Part shown: piece by piece, positions 42,801 to 52,457 of the stretch
How positions within the stretch are numbered: position 1 is the stretch's first letter
Layout of the letters: each line of letters opens with the position of its first letter
Assembly (NCBI GenBank): GCA_902776765.1
Contig: CACYRP010000031.1
Location: 23,184-87,183 of the forward strand
Source of the DNA: Fibrobacter succinogenes
GTDB lineage: Bacteria; Fibrobacterota; Fibrobacteria; Fibrobacterales; Fibrobacteraceae
Direction of reading: 5' to 3'
DNA: 64,000 bases
Made by a program: the position numbers and the translations under genes
The notes under the pieces: model-generated
The model's database searches: none
What the model saw: only the letters and a program-made list of their open reading frames with translations
What the model was told of the DNA's origin: nothing

Positions 42801-44126
42801 CTATCGTTTATTTCTCGGTAGTTCGCTGGCATGCTTTTCGAGCCAAACAGCATCTTCTAGAGCGCGTTCCGCTTCGGTCGCCCAATCGGAATCCGGGAAT
42901 TCACGAACAACATCGCGGTAGCGCGTTACAGCGCTGTGGAAATCACGCATTTCGCGGTAGATATTACCCATCTGGAGCATTGCGAAATAGCGTTCGTCCG
43001 GCGTGATTTCGTTTTCGAGCAAGGCCTTGTACATCTGGAGAGCGGCTTCGTTGTAGCCATCTGCATACAAAGCGTTGGCATTTGCAATAGAATTTGTTGC
43101 AGTCGGAGCGACATCTTCCTTCTGGGAGCTCACGGCCGTTTCAGCAGACCTCGCCTTGTCGTTCCCGGTCTTTTTAGCTTCTTTCAAAGCTTTAGCCTCG
43201 GCTTCCTTCAAAGCCTTTTCTTCGGCAGCAGCATTAGCAAGCGCATTGATTTCTGCCAAACGGTCTTCGGCGGCCTTGCGGAACTTGGCATCCGGAGCAG
43301 CCTTTTTCAAGTAAGCCGCAAGGGATTTCTTTTCCAAATCCGTTTTTTTGCCCTTTTGATAAATCTTGGCCAAGTAATAATTTGCTTCGTTACCGCGTTC
43401 CTTGTACGGAAGTCCCTTCTTCAAATTGAACTCGGCCTTGTCGTATTCTCCCATCTCATAACGAGTTAGGCCCGCATAGAAGTACGCACCGGCATCGCCA
43501 GGTTTCTTCGCAAGAGCAGCTCTCCAAAGCGGAGCCGCTTCAGCATAGCGACCTTCGGCGACCAAAGCTTTACCCTTTTCAAACGGATCTTCGTTATCAG
43601 CAGGAGCGGTTTGCGCAGCCTTCGCAGTTTCAGCCTTTGCAGGAGCTGCCGTTTTTGCAGCTGGAGTCGCTTGCGCGGTTTGTGCCGGTTGTGCAGCCCT
43701 TGCCTGAGTTTTAGCAGGCTCAGCCTTAGCTTCGGCCTTCGTTGCAGCCGGAGCCGCAGAAGCCGTTTTGGCGCCCTTTATCTTTGCGCGTTCAGCATCG
43801 GCCTTGGCTTGCTGCCCCATCGCTTCGTAAGCCTTAGCAGCCCCTTCGTACGCTTCGGTCAAGCTGGGGTCATAGCCATAAGCCAGTCGGAAATTCGCCA
43901 CAGCGCCCTTATAGTCCTTCATTTTCATACGGACCTTGCCAGCAGCCATGTAAGCTTCGGTATTCTTCTTATTTTCAGCCAACATGGCGCGATATTCACC
44001 AAGAGCCTTTTCGTACTGGCCCTTAGCCTCAAAACGGGCACCCTGTTCAATACGGGGATCAACAGCCCAAGATTGAGACATTCCCAACAAAAATGCAAGC
44101 GCAATAAAAGACAATTTCTTGTTCAT
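42801..44126 (-). CDS. Secreted TPR protein
   Basis: 441 residues from the ATG at 44126. Signal peptide FIALAFLLGMSQSWAVDP. The N-terminal half has TPR units (ARFEAKGQYEKALGEYRAML, AYMAAGKVRMKMKDYKGAVA, AYEGAAKAYEAMGQQAKAD). A long Ala/Lys/Pro-rich linker (about 130-190) follows, then more TPRs (GKALVAEGRYAEAAPLWRAAL onwards) and a coiled Ala/Glu region, ending in TPRs (AVTRYRDVVREFPDSDWATE). The last part resembles YbgF/CpoB-type tails. Probably a periplasmic scaffold; partner unknown. Possibly antisense-rich due to Ala bias. Confidence 0.8.
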   Translation of the reverse strand: MNKKLSFIALAFLLGMSQSWAVDPRIEQGARFEAKGQYEKALGEYRAMLAENKKNTEAYMAAGKVRMKMKDYKGAVANFRLAYGYDPSLTEAYEGAAKAYEAMGQQAKADAERAKIKGAKTASAAPAATKAEAKAEPAKTQARAAQPAQTAQATPAAKTAAPAKAETAKAAQTAPADNEDPFEKGKALVAEGRYAEAAPLWRAALAKKPGDAGAYFYAGLTRYEMGEYDKAEFNLKKGLPYKERGNEANYYLAKIYQKGKKTDLEKKSLAAYLKKAAPDAKFRKAAEDRLAEINALANAAAEEKALKEAEAKALKEAKKTGNDKARSAETAVSSQKEDVAPTATNSIANANALYADGYNEAALQMYKALLENEITPDERYFAMLQMGNIYREMRDFHSAVTRYRDVVREFPDSDWATEAERALEDAVWLEKHASELPRNKR

Positions 44127-44231
44127 AGTAAAAAAAATAGTAAAACCCATTGACAATATAACTTATATAGGCGATATTACAAGCAGAGAATGCGGATATT
44201 TTTGCTTAAGCCATCCGCAAAGGAGAAAAAA

Positions 44232-44474
44232 ATGAAAATCACCGAAGTTGTCGATAAATATAAACCGGATGAACAGGAGCTCATCATCGAAAGTTACGAA
44301 CGCGAGGGCGGCGACACCGAAGATGTGGACCTCATCCTCCTGGACCGCATTTGCGCACGTCTCGGCTTCGGCCTCGATAACGACCTAGACAATGACGACA
44401 TCGCCGAAGAAGTCAATTTTGACGAATACGGGAGCCACTTCGAAGACGTATCCGAAAGCGAAGACGAACTATAA
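44232..44474 (+). CDS. Small acidic protein of unknown function
   Basis: 80 residues from the ATG at 44232 with AAGGAG 7 nt upstream. Strongly acidic: PDEQELIIESYEREGG, DTEDVDLILLDR, LDNDLDNDDIAEEVNFDEYG and a DVSESEDEL tail. Codon use is gene-like and the ribosome site is good, so it looks real. No family recognised; acidic proteins of this size often bind partners or chaperone DNA- or RNA-binding proteins, but nothing here shows it. Confidence 0.65.
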   Translation: MKITEVVDKYKPDEQELIIESYEREGGDTEDVDLILLDRICARLGFGLDNDLDNDDIAEEVNFDEYGSHFEDVSESEDEL

Positions 44475-44545
44475 GTTACTTTGTTATCAATCTTTAGATG
44501 TTAGTCATTAGTTAAAACTACAAACCATTGACCGATGACAAAAAA
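44475..44545. repeat. Heptamer array between convergent genes
   Basis: Units TAGATGT, TAGTCAT, TAGTTAA, AACTACA and AACCATT in one 7-bp register (44496-44530), running from the small acidic gene to the FISUMP stop. Confidence 0.6.
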
Positions 44546-45553
44546 CTAATCCGCAACACAGCGGACATAAAGCCCTTTATGAACACTGGCATCAGTGCGC
44601 TCTATATCTTTATCAGCGCGATTGAATTCCCACGAGCGAGCCGTTTTCTCTTTTACAGACGTTTTCGACCAATAATGCCCGGAATTCATTCCGTCGCAGA
44701 AATTATCCCAGTCCTGGCAACCGCCCTGCCCTAAATTGTCCCAATCCAGAGTTTTGCGGTCTTTCTGGAAATCGCGCCATTCAGCATCATCCGGCAAATG
44801 CCAGCCCGTAGGGCAAGCCTTGAGAGCATCTTCGTAGGTATAATAGCGTCCGAACTTTTCACAGAACGATTTATCGTCTACATAGCATTGCTTTTCGGAA
44901 GTCACGCTAAATGCAAGGTTTTTCATCATCCAGATTTTTCCGCCACGCATACCGACTTTGTATTTTTTATTATCTCGTTTATCCGTATAAATCATATCCG
45001 TTTTTGAGATTCCCATTTCGGAAAGATAATCGCGAGGATACACACAACGTATCTGAACGGCATCGGAATTTTCAAGATCTACAATTTTTGCCACGCCACG
45101 CTTGGTTTCGAGCCTCATCGCGCGATTGCCCTGATTGCGCACGGCAAAGTAGGCAAAACCTTTTCTAGCGTTCACAACTTCATCAAATTCAAATTTGTAA
45201 AAGCCGAGAGCAGAACTTCCAACAAAATTTTTCATATTCTGCACTTTGTCTGGACCAGAGAAACTGTCTTCAACCAATTGTTCCCAATCCATTTCGTCGG
45301 GAAGTTGCGAGCCTTCTGGGCAGGAAGTCGCCCAACTGTCATCGCGATAAAACGGAATTCCATTTTCGTCTGTAAAGAATGCTGTTTTAGCATATCTCAG
45401 GCTGTGTTTGAACCAGTTCAAATTCCCGGACGGCATGACTCGATAAACGCGCCCATCTCTATAATCTTTGAATTCTGCTGCGTAATTATGGCTGACCACA
45501 GACACGGTCAAAATCGCAACGGCGCACAAATGACGCCACACCACATCCAACAT
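44546..45553 (-). CDS. Secreted FISUMP (TIGR02145) protein
   Basis: 335 residues from the ATG at 45553, preceded by GAGG. A signal peptide (HLCAVAILTVSVVSHNYAAE) gives a secreted rather than lipidated protein. The first half is a degenerate FISUMP unit (YRDGRVYRVMPSGNLNWFKH, SCPEGSQLPDEMDWEQLV, QIRCVYP) and the second is canonical (DNKKYKVGMRGGKIWMMKNL, RYYTYEDALKACPTGWHLPD, AEWRDF, GLYVRCVAD). Same family as 5343-6767; ligand unknown. Confidence 0.82.
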   Translation of the reverse strand: MLDVVWRHLCAVAILTVSVVSHNYAAEFKDYRDGRVYRVMPSGNLNWFKHSLRYAKTAFFTDENGIPFYRDDSWATSCPEGSQLPDEMDWEQLVEDSFSGPDKVQNMKNFVGSSALGFYKFEFDEVVNARKGFAYFAVRNQGNRAMRLETKRGVAKIVDLENSDAVQIRCVYPRDYLSEMGISKTDMIYTDKRDNKKYKVGMRGGKIWMMKNLAFSVTSEKQCYVDDKSFCEKFGRYYTYEDALKACPTGWHLPDDAEWRDFQKDRKTLDWDNLGQGGCQDWDNFCDGMNSGHYWSKTSVKEKTARSWEFNRADKDIERTDASVHKGLYVRCVAD

Positions 45554-45640
45554 CAAAAAACCTCACAAATCAAAAACAACTTACCAAGTAAGCAAAGAAG
45601 AATATATATACGCAATTTCAAAAAAAGCGATAAAAATTTT

Positions 45641-46486
45641 TCAAAAGTAAAAAACAGCGCCAATATTGTTCGGAATCACCCAAAAGGCAACTTTATTTTT
45701 ACAAATTTCATGCAATTTGAGGATTCCCAAGCTCACTCCGGTTCCCATAAGCGCCCCAACGAGCACATCCGAAGGATAATGCTTGCCCGCCACCACGCGC
45801 AAAGCGGCAACGCCACTCGCAAGCGCAAACGAAGACGCCCAAACTAACGGCTTGTATTTTGAGTTGGGATAAACTTTAGAAAACCAATCGCCCGTAAAGA
45901 TAGCGACCGTAAACGCCGCCGATGCATGCCCCGAATAGAACGAGCCGTAAGCCTCCCCACGAGCAGACGCCGCCTTTTTAGCGCCTTCCCCGCGTTTTGC
46001 ATAAATAAATGGACGCGGCCAAAGTTGCATGGAACGGACAATTTGATTCAGCGCATTCTCTAGCGCAAAGGCCTCCACGAACATCAGTGCATACGCACCA
46101 AAATCATGACCATCCGCATCGCCTTTATACCAAGAATAGCCAGCCAACGCAAGCGGTGCCACAGCGAGCGCCCCCGTGTAATGGCTCACGGTAGTCGCCC
46201 ACCCGCTGTAATGCCCCACGAACGGGCGATCCCACGGCAAAAATTCCGACCTCGGTTTTAGCTTGCCAGCCGATACACGCTCCATATTGTAATAACGATA
46301 AACTCCCAGCGCCGAAGTCAACGTAATCCCAAGCGCTAGCGGGACATCAAGCCGCACAGAGACTTCGTAATGGTGTTCCGGCTTTACAATTTCTGGAGAC
46401 AAAGCACAAAGAGCCTGCGATGTAGCGGCAAGAACAACAAAAAGCACACCAATAAATCGTTTAAAGGACTTATTTTTCACATTCAA
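45641..46486 (-). CDS. PAP2-family phosphatase-like membrane protein
   Basis: 281 residues. Signal or first membrane segment VLFVVLAATSQALCALSP. The PAP2 triad is readable: RSMQLWPRPFIYAKRG (motif 1 R..RP), YGSFYSGHASAAF (motif 2 SGH) and ALRVVAGKHYPSDVLVGA (motif 3 R-x5-H-x3-D). Two or three further membrane helices flank the motifs. Members dephosphorylate lipid phosphates such as undecaprenyl diphosphate or phosphatidic acid in the envelope; the substrate here is undetermined. Confidence 0.88.
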   Translation of the reverse strand: MNVKNKSFKRFIGVLFVVLAATSQALCALSPEIVKPEHHYEVSVRLDVPLALGITLTSALGVYRYYNMERVSAGKLKPRSEFLPWDRPFVGHYSGWATTVSHYTGALAVAPLALAGYSWYKGDADGHDFGAYALMFVEAFALENALNQIVRSMQLWPRPFIYAKRGEGAKKAASARGEAYGSFYSGHASAAFTVAIFTGDWFSKVYPNSKYKPLVWASSFALASGVAALRVVAGKHYPSDVLVGALMGTGVSLGILKLHEICKNKVAFWVIPNNIGAVFYF

Positions 46487-46631
46487 CCCAAAAGACTGTT
46501 AAAATATAATCTGATTGAAATAGACATTGTCACTCCGGAACAAGGCCCAAAGGCCGCCGAGTAGCTTCAGAACGGCATTTTTTTCAAGAAGCAAATACAA
46601 CCTTTTTTTAAAAATTTATATTCACAGGGAA

Positions 46632-46647
46632 CCTCTAAAATTAGAGG
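46632..46647. promoter_or_regulatory. Palindromic operator before the ArsR-methyltransferase gene
   Basis: CCTCTAA and TTAGAGG surround AA. The palindrome sits about 10 bp past a TATATT hexamer (46617-46622), where a bound repressor would block transcription; the gene downstream encodes an ArsR-type HTH. Confidence 0.6.
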
Positions 46648-46690
46648 AGACCTTCTCAAGCGCAAACATAAAAAAGTATTGGCAGGCAAC

Positions 46691-47644
46691 GTGACAAATT
46701 CGAATTTAAACCAGAACCGAGAACCCATAATCCCGAACATGGAACTTTTTGGAGCCATTTCCGACGAAATGCGCCTCAAGATTTTACTCCTCCTGGACCA
46801 GTCCGAATTTACCGTCAACGAAATCAAGGATATTCTAGACATCCACCAAAGTAACGCGAGCCGCCACTTGGCAAAGCTTTCGCAATGCGGGCTCGTGAAA
46901 GACCGCCGCGATGGCATCAAGGCCTATTACCGCTTGAGCGAAGAACTCTACATGAGCAGCCGCCTGTTGCAAATTATCCGCGAAGCCTATGATGAATTGC
47001 AAGACAAGGATATCTTGAAATGCCGCGCCGCACAAGCACTCGAAGAACGAACCGACAAGACTAAAGGGCAAATTCATAAGCTCGACCAAGCCGGCGGAAG
47101 CCTCAAGGCGCAAATCAGCTTGTTCAGCAAGCTCATGGTGCCGTTCGAAAACGCCGTGGACCTTGGATGTGGCGAAGGCGGCGACCTCTCGCTCATGCTT
47201 GCGAACCGCTGCAAGAACGTGACCGCCCTCGACTACGATCCGAAAATCATCAGTGGGCTCCAACAAGTCCTGCAGCAGAAAGGCATCGATAACGTAACGC
47301 CGAAAGTCGCTGACATGACGCAGACGGGCCTCCCCGACAACTACGCCGACCTCGTTTTGATGAGCCAGGTGCTCCACCACGCGACAGACCCGCGACTCGC
47401 CCTCAAAGAAGCGACTCGCATTTTGAAACCGGGCGGAAGGCTTGCGCTTTTGGACCTTGCCCAACACAAGGAAGAATCGTTCCGTACGACACACGGCCAC
47501 ATTTGGCTCGGTTTTGAACGCAGCCAGCTGGAATTCTTTGTGAAGGAGCTCAACTGCAAAGTGCTCGAAAGCGAAATCATCCCCAGCGAAAACGAGGTAG
47601 ATAAGAAGCTCCCCGTGATATGTATGATTATTACGAAGGAGTAG
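46691..47644 (+). CDS. ArsR-type HTH fused to SAM-dependent methyltransferase
   Basis: About 317 residues from a GTG at 46691; TTG 46679 and ATG 46739 are alternatives, and the ATG would still keep the HTH. N-terminal winged helix: FGAISDEMRLKILLLLDQSE, then VNEIKDILDIHQSNASRHLAKL and GLVKDRRDGIKAYYRLS. It lacks an obvious metal-binding Cys pair (ELCVCDL-like). The second half is a class I methyltransferase: NAVDLGCGEGGDLSLML, VTALDYDP, LPDNYADLVLMSQVLHHATD and ILKPGGRLALLDLA. Such fusions may regulate SAM- or methyl-linked genes. A palindrome at 46632-46647 suggests autoregulation. Confidence 0.85.
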   Translation: MTNSNLNQNREPIIPNMELFGAISDEMRLKILLLLDQSEFTVNEIKDILDIHQSNASRHLAKLSQCGLVKDRRDGIKAYYRLSEELYMSSRLLQIIREAYDELQDKDILKCRAAQALEERTDKTKGQIHKLDQAGGSLKAQISLFSKLMVPFENAVDLGCGEGGDLSLMLANRCKNVTALDYDPKIISGLQQVLQQKGIDNVTPKVADMTQTGLPDNYADLVLMSQVLHHATDPRLALKEATRILKPGGRLALLDLAQHKEESFRTTHGHIWLGFERSQLEFFVKELNCKVLESEIIPSENEVDKKLPVICMIITKE

Positions 47645-47692
47645 CGCCGGAGGCGCAGTTGGCAGAGCTTAGCCCGCTTCGCTCTTAGAACT

Positions 47693-47779
<87 letters not shown>

Positions 47780-47840
47780 AATCACTTGACCTTTTACCAA
47801 AAAACAAATATCTTTTAAAACAAATCTCAAGGAGAATTTT

Positions 47841-47951
47841 ATGGGCAAGTTTATCAAGTACACCGTATTCATCGCTGTTTGCATCATCTCTGCATTCGGC
47901 ATCTACAATTTGGTAAAGACGGCTAAGACCGACGAAAACACTCTCGAATAA
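47841..47951 (+). CDS. 36-residue single-TM microprotein
   Basis: Too short for usual ORF cut-offs, but it has AAGGAG 7 nt before the ATG and gene-like codons. The 36 residues start MGKFIKYTVFIAVCIISAF, one membrane helix with Lys before it, and end with the charged tail KTAKTDENTLE. It sits between the ArsR-methyltransferase and YfhO genes. Role unknown; it might assist a neighbouring membrane protein. Confidence 0.65.
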   Translation: MGKFIKYTVFIAVCIISAFGIYNLVKTAKTDENTLE

Positions 47952-47995
47952 ATTCCGTTCGAGAACGATTCGTTCAAAGCCAAATAATTCAACAA

Positions 47996-48027
47996 ACCGT
48001 AGTGGGCAACTGCTGCGGTATTTTTAT
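47996..48027 (+). terminator. Weak terminator-like hairpin
   Basis: ACCGTAG can pair with CTGCGGT (one G-U pair), followed by ATTTTTAT. It overlaps the promoter of the YfhO gene. Confidence 0.4.
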
Positions 48028-48037
48028 ATTTCCTTAT

Positions 48038-50647
48038 ATGAATTTTCTCAACAAGAAACCCGCTTTTTTTGCGACAATGGCCGCAATTTTCTTTGCGATT
48101 TTGCTGATTGTTTTCCGCGATTTCGCATTCGATTCCAGTCAACTCATGCTCAACAGCGACCAGCTGAACGGTATCGGCAGCCGCATTTTGCGCACCTTCA
48201 ACGTGATTCTCACGGAATGGGACGACAGCCGACTCGGTGGTGTTCCGACAATGGACGCTCTCTTTGCCGACGCTTACCACCCACTCGTGTGGACGCAATT
48301 CATCATGGACCCGGCGCGCGCCGTCGGATTCAAGTTCATCTTGACCGTCTGGGTAGCCTTTATGAGCGCCATGCTCCTCGCGTGGAACTTGACCGGTAAC
48401 AAATGGTGGGGTTCGCTTCTTGGATTCCTCTACGCCTTCTCGCCGGAGTATTTCACCTACATTTACGGCGGCCACGATGGCAAGATGATGGTTTTCGCCA
48501 TCGCCCCATTGGCTCTCCTCGCCATCCGCAAGATTGTCCGCGACGGAAGCCTTCCCTATCTGATTGTCTTTGCATTAAGCGTTACGTGGATGATTCTCGG
48601 GAGCCATTTGCAGCTCACGTACTTGTTCCTTTGGGGTGCCGGGCTTTACACGCTTTACGAAGCCGCATTCCATTGCAACACACTTGCCACCCGCGGTAAG
48701 CGCATCGGCCTTGCCGCCGCAGGCCTTGCTTTTGGCCTTGCAATCAGTTGCTTCCAAATTGTTCCGCCTTACCTCTACACCACGACGCAATCTGTCCGCG
48801 GTGAAGGCGACCACACCAATTACGGTCACGCCGTGAGCTGGTCGTTCCATCAAGAAGAAATGGCACAGATGCTCATTCCGGGATTTATCGGCGTGGATGT
48901 CTATGAGCAAGACGAAAAGAGTGGCGACCTCAAGAGCAGTTCTTTCGTGAACATTTCCATGGACGAATACCGCAAGATTGCCGCATCCGGCAGCCAAGGA
49001 AGTCCATTCTACTGGGGTCACAACAGTTTCAAGCTCGACCACAACAATGCAGGCGCACTCCTCACGTTCCTCGGATTTCTCTGCCTGTTCCTCCCGGGCA
49101 AGCGCCGCTGGGCAAGTTTCTGGGGACTCGGCGCCGTTGTTGCCCTCAGCTATGGCATGGGCGATCACTCCCCGTTCTTCAAACTCTGGTACAACATCCT
49201 CCCTGGCGTCAAGAACTTCCGCGCTCCGGGCATGGCCCTGTTCTGGCTCCCGCTCTTGCTCGTGATGATGGCGGGCCCTGTGCTCAAGGCCATTACCGAC
49301 GAAGGCGAAAACGCAGTCAAGAACCGCCGCGCACTCTTGCACGGTACCGCTATGTTCGTGATTTTACTTTTGCTCGTCGTGATTGCACGTTTCAACTGGA
49401 CCACGTTCATCAGCCCGTTCGGTTTTGTCGTTTGCCTCGCCTACGCAGCCGCATGCCTCGGCGTGATGAGCCTCGATGACCAAGGCAAAGCAATTAACGC
49501 TAAGAATTTCGTGGAAGCATTCAAGGCAAAACTCCCAGGAACTTCGAGAGGCGTTCAAGCAGCAGTCATTATTGGATTTGCCGTTATCGGGCTGTTCCTC
49601 ATGAGCGGACAAAAGCTCTTGAACGACCCAGTGACTGCACCGTATTTCAAGCCACTGAATGAAATCTTGATGAGTGCTACCGCCGCAAAAATCATCCCGA
49701 GTTTCATTCTGATTCTCGTCGTCATCGGTGTAAGCATTGTTGTGTTCAAATGGAAAGGGAGCACTCCGGCGAAAGTCGGCATCCTCGCCCTCGTCGCCGG
49801 CATCGAACTCATGACCATCAACGGCGCATTTATCCAAAACGTTGCCGCCAACGAATACATACAGCCGAAAAATGGCGTTGTCGCAGCACTCAAGGCTACT
49901 TACAAGGCGGACTCCATCAACACGCCGCGCGTGCTCTCGCTTTCTCGCAATAAGGCCGTCAGCGGAAACATCTTCCCGCAATACAACATGCGTAACGCCG
50001 ATGGTTTCCACGATAACGAACTTGCAAGCTACCGCGAATTCCGCGGCGGACAAGGCAATGCCAACTATTTGCTGAACATCAATGATCCAAATGCACCGCA
50101 CCCGTTCCTCGACCTCATGAACATCGGCGCCATCATCTTTGATACGCAGCGCGGCACCACCTACATGCCAATTCCAACCGCCATGGGCGAAGCATACATC
50201 TACGGTGAATCCATCACAATGGAAGATTCCAAGGCAATCGATGCTTTGAAAAACGGCTTTGCATACCGCGAAAAAGTCATCCTCTCCGAAGAACCGCAAA
50301 ACAAGGGCGAAGGCGGAGTGGCGCAAGGCAAGGCTAAACTTATCGCAAGCCCCAAAATGGACACGCAGGTATTCCAAGTCGAAAGCGACCGCGCAGGATT
50401 CATGGTTGTCGCAGGCAACTACCACCCCTACTGGAAAGCAACCGTCAACGGCAAAGAAGCCAAGGTCTACAAGGCATTCGGCGACCTCCGCGCTGTTGAA
50501 ATTCCAAAGGGCAAGTCCGAAGTCCGCATGGAATACCGCAGTAAACCATTCCACGCCTGTATCAAAGTCAGCATCTTTGCATTTGTGCTGTTGGCAGCCT
50601 TTGGCGTATTCGTCTTCGTAAGAACGAAGAAAGCACAAGTAAAGTAA
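48038..50647 (+). CDS. YfhO-family membrane protein
   Basis: 869 residues from the ATG at 48038, which has TATATT 7 nt upstream and no Shine-Dalgarno. About 12-14 hydrophobic helices, starting FFATMAAIFFAILLIVFRDF, with the extracytoplasmic motif WDDSRLGGVPTMDALFADAYHP and YGGHDGKMMVFAIAP typical of YfhO and GT-C-like glycosyltransferases. The C-terminal soluble part has NMRNADGFHDNELASYREF, VAGNYHPYWKATVNGKEAKV, then a last helix. YfhO in firmicutes takes part in lipoteichoic acid glycosylation; here glycan modification in the envelope is an inference. Terminator at 50670-50703. Confidence 0.88.
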   Translation: MNFLNKKPAFFATMAAIFFAILLIVFRDFAFDSSQLMLNSDQLNGIGSRILRTFNVILTEWDDSRLGGVPTMDALFADAYHPLVWTQFIMDPARAVGFKFILTVWVAFMSAMLLAWNLTGNKWWGSLLGFLYAFSPEYFTYIYGGHDGKMMVFAIAPLALLAIRKIVRDGSLPYLIVFALSVTWMILGSHLQLTYLFLWGAGLYTLYEAAFHCNTLATRGKRIGLAAAGLAFGLAISCFQIVPPYLYTTTQSVRGEGDHTNYGHAVSWSFHQEEMAQMLIPGFIGVDVYEQDEKSGDLKSSSFVNISMDEYRKIAASGSQGSPFYWGHNSFKLDHNNAGALLTFLGFLCLFLPGKRRWASFWGLGAVVALSYGMGDHSPFFKLWYNILPGVKNFRAPGMALFWLPLLLVMMAGPVLKAITDEGENAVKNRRALLHGTAMFVILLLLVVIARFNWTTFISPFGFVVCLAYAAACLGVMSLDDQGKAINAKNFVEAFKAKLPGTSRGVQAAVIIGFAVIGLFLMSGQKLLNDPVTAPYFKPLNEILMSATAAKIIPSFILILVVIGVSIVVFKWKGSTPAKVGILALVAGIELMTINGAFIQNVAANEYIQPKNGVVAALKATYKADSINTPRVLSLSRNKAVSGNIFPQYNMRNADGFHDNELASYREFRGGQGNANYLLNINDPNAPHPFLDLMNIGAIIFDTQRGTTYMPIPTAMGEAYIYGESITMEDSKAIDALKNGFAYREKVILSEEPQNKGEGGVAQGKAKLIASPKMDTQVFQVESDRAGFMVVAGNYHPYWKATVNGKEAKVYKAFGDLRAVEIPKGKSEVRMEYRSKPFHACIKVSIFAFVLLAAFGVFVFVRTKKAQVK

Positions 50648-50669
50648 CAGATAAATTTCTAAAAGCGCA

Positions 50670-50703
50670 AAGCCCCAAAGTCAATCTTTGGGGCTTCTTT
50701 TTT
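50670..50703. terminator. Intrinsic terminator between convergent genes
   Basis: AAGCCCCAAAG pairs perfectly with CTTTGGGGCTT around TCAAT, followed by C and T7. Confidence 0.93.
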
Positions 50704-50717
50704 GCAATCCAAATATT

Positions 50718-52457
50718 TTATCTCACAACTTTTGCGCGTTTACCATTTTTTAATTTACGCGTAGTCGCGTCAGGAACACCGAACATGCCGCCAACTTTTT
50801 TCCCATCTACGCGATAGATATCTATGGGGGTTGCAATCTGTTCACGATACGGAACAAGCAATCGCGTCGTGCCAGAATCTGACGGAGTTTCTTCTGGCAC
50901 GGTTTCGCCTTTTTCAACGAGCACCTCGACGCGGCCAGTGTATTCTGTTTTGTCGTCGCCTTTCACGGTGTACTTGAACGATGCAAGGCCTTTAAAATTT
51001 TTGTCGGGCGTAAAGCGCACCGTATGGCCATCAGCCAGCAAGTTAGCGGTTCCTTTTTCGGTACTCACAATGCTATAGGTCGGTGAAACCGGCAAGAACC
51101 CGCGCGTAATCGAACGCAAATCAAAGTCGCGAGACGATTCATCGTCCGTAATTTGCATGTGCATGGCGCCAAGCCAGTTGATGTACTTTTCGATGCGCAC
51201 ATAACCATCACTTTCCTTGGTCATTGCATCATCTTTAACCACGTCATAACCCATAGCTTCTTCGAAATAATCGGGCATGCCATCCTTGTCGGAATCCTTT
51301 GCAGCAGTCCCTGCAATCACTTCGCCCCAACCACCGTTCGTCTTGAGGCCCATATCGCCCACGGCTTTCACTAATGCGCCCGCCTTCCCAAGCGTATTAA
51401 CTTGATGCCAAACAAGAGAATCAATATCATCGTACGGGAGCACGCCGCTTTGCGATGTCACATAGCGCCATGCACTTGCTGCAGTCAACACAGGACCATT
51501 CTTGGTAAGATCATTCCAAGGTTGCTTAAGCTCTTCGCCCGCCCCTTGATAATACGAAACATTCGTGGGACCTCCATTGAGCACTCCATCACGGTTTTTG
51601 TCAATCATGTTTCCGCTTGCGTAAATGCTTTGGTTTTTATCGACCTGGAACCATTCATTTTTACCCGCCGGACCATAGACAAAATAATTATTCACGATAT
51701 CATGATTGAAGTGTGTGCTTGTGTGCGTCGTGTAGCCCGCTTCGAAATTATAAAGGATGTTGTTCACAAAAACATCGTTAATTTTATCAAGCGGATTTCT
51801 GTTGTGCGTATTCACGAATGCATTGTAATACCAAGACCAAGTTCCATCTACGGATTCAATATGCGCGCCAAACTGTTGACCAATCGGATTTGCGATGAGC
51901 GAATTTTGCACAGTCACGCCGGTAACGCGATAATCTTTATTATCAGAACTTCCACCAAAGTTGTTCCACGGAGCAAGTTCTACCGAGCAGTGATCGACAA
52001 TGACATTTTTGGCGTCGTAAAGATTCAGGGCGTCATCTTTTGTAGAAGCCGTTTTTTCACCAGGACGAATGCGCAAGTAGCGGATGATGATATTACTTTG
52101 TTTGCCCGTACTGAGTTTGCCGCCGTGAATAGCGATTCCCTCGCCTGGAGCTGTTTGCCCCGCAATCGTAATATTACTTCTGATGGAAACGGCCGTCTTG
52201 ATATTGATAATGCCGCCTACGTCAAAAACAACAATGCGATTCCCTTGGCTTACCGCATCGCGGAAAGAGCCGACACCATCATCATTCAGATTCGTCACAT
52301 GGTACACCGTACCACCACGACCACCTGTAACTTGAGCCCCAAAGCCCAACGCTTCAGGGAATGCCAGCGGCTCGGCACTAGCCCCAACAACCCCATACAC
52401 CGTTAAGCAAAGCGCCGAAGCGGCGAGACCTTTACGAGAACCAAACATCAAACCCAT
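50718..52457 (-). CDS. Secreted pectate lyase-like (PL1-type) protein
   Basis: 579 residues from the ATG at 52457, which has GGTGGA before it. Signal peptide ALCLTVYGVVGASAEP. The beta-helix core starts GFGAQVTGGRGGTVYHVTNL, continues SFRDAVSQGNRIVVFDVGG and ITIAGQTAPGEGIAIHGG, then KDDALNLYDAKNVIVDHCSV. This layout fits family PL1 and related pectate lyases. A calcium-type loop DSDKDGMPDYFEEAMGYD follows at about 410-430, then an Ig-like region (PTYSIVSTEKGTANLLADG) and a C-terminal domain (YREQIATPIDIYRVDGKKVG) resembling the Fibrobacter secretion tail. Start of the polysaccharide cluster. Confidence 0.85.
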   Translation of the reverse strand: MGLMFGSRKGLAASALCLTVYGVVGASAEPLAFPEALGFGAQVTGGRGGTVYHVTNLNDDGVGSFRDAVSQGNRIVVFDVGGIINIKTAVSIRSNITIAGQTAPGEGIAIHGGKLSTGKQSNIIIRYLRIRPGEKTASTKDDALNLYDAKNVIVDHCSVELAPWNNFGGSSDNKDYRVTGVTVQNSLIANPIGQQFGAHIESVDGTWSWYYNAFVNTHNRNPLDKINDVFVNNILYNFEAGYTTHTSTHFNHDIVNNYFVYGPAGKNEWFQVDKNQSIYASGNMIDKNRDGVLNGGPTNVSYYQGAGEELKQPWNDLTKNGPVLTAASAWRYVTSQSGVLPYDDIDSLVWHQVNTLGKAGALVKAVGDMGLKTNGGWGEVIAGTAAKDSDKDGMPDYFEEAMGYDVVKDDAMTKESDGYVRIEKYINWLGAMHMQITDDESSRDFDLRSITRGFLPVSPTYSIVSTEKGTANLLADGHTVRFTPDKNFKGLASFKYTVKGDDKTEYTGRVEVLVEKGETVPEETPSDSGTTRLLVPYREQIATPIDIYRVDGKKVGGMFGVPDATTRKLKNGKRAKVVR

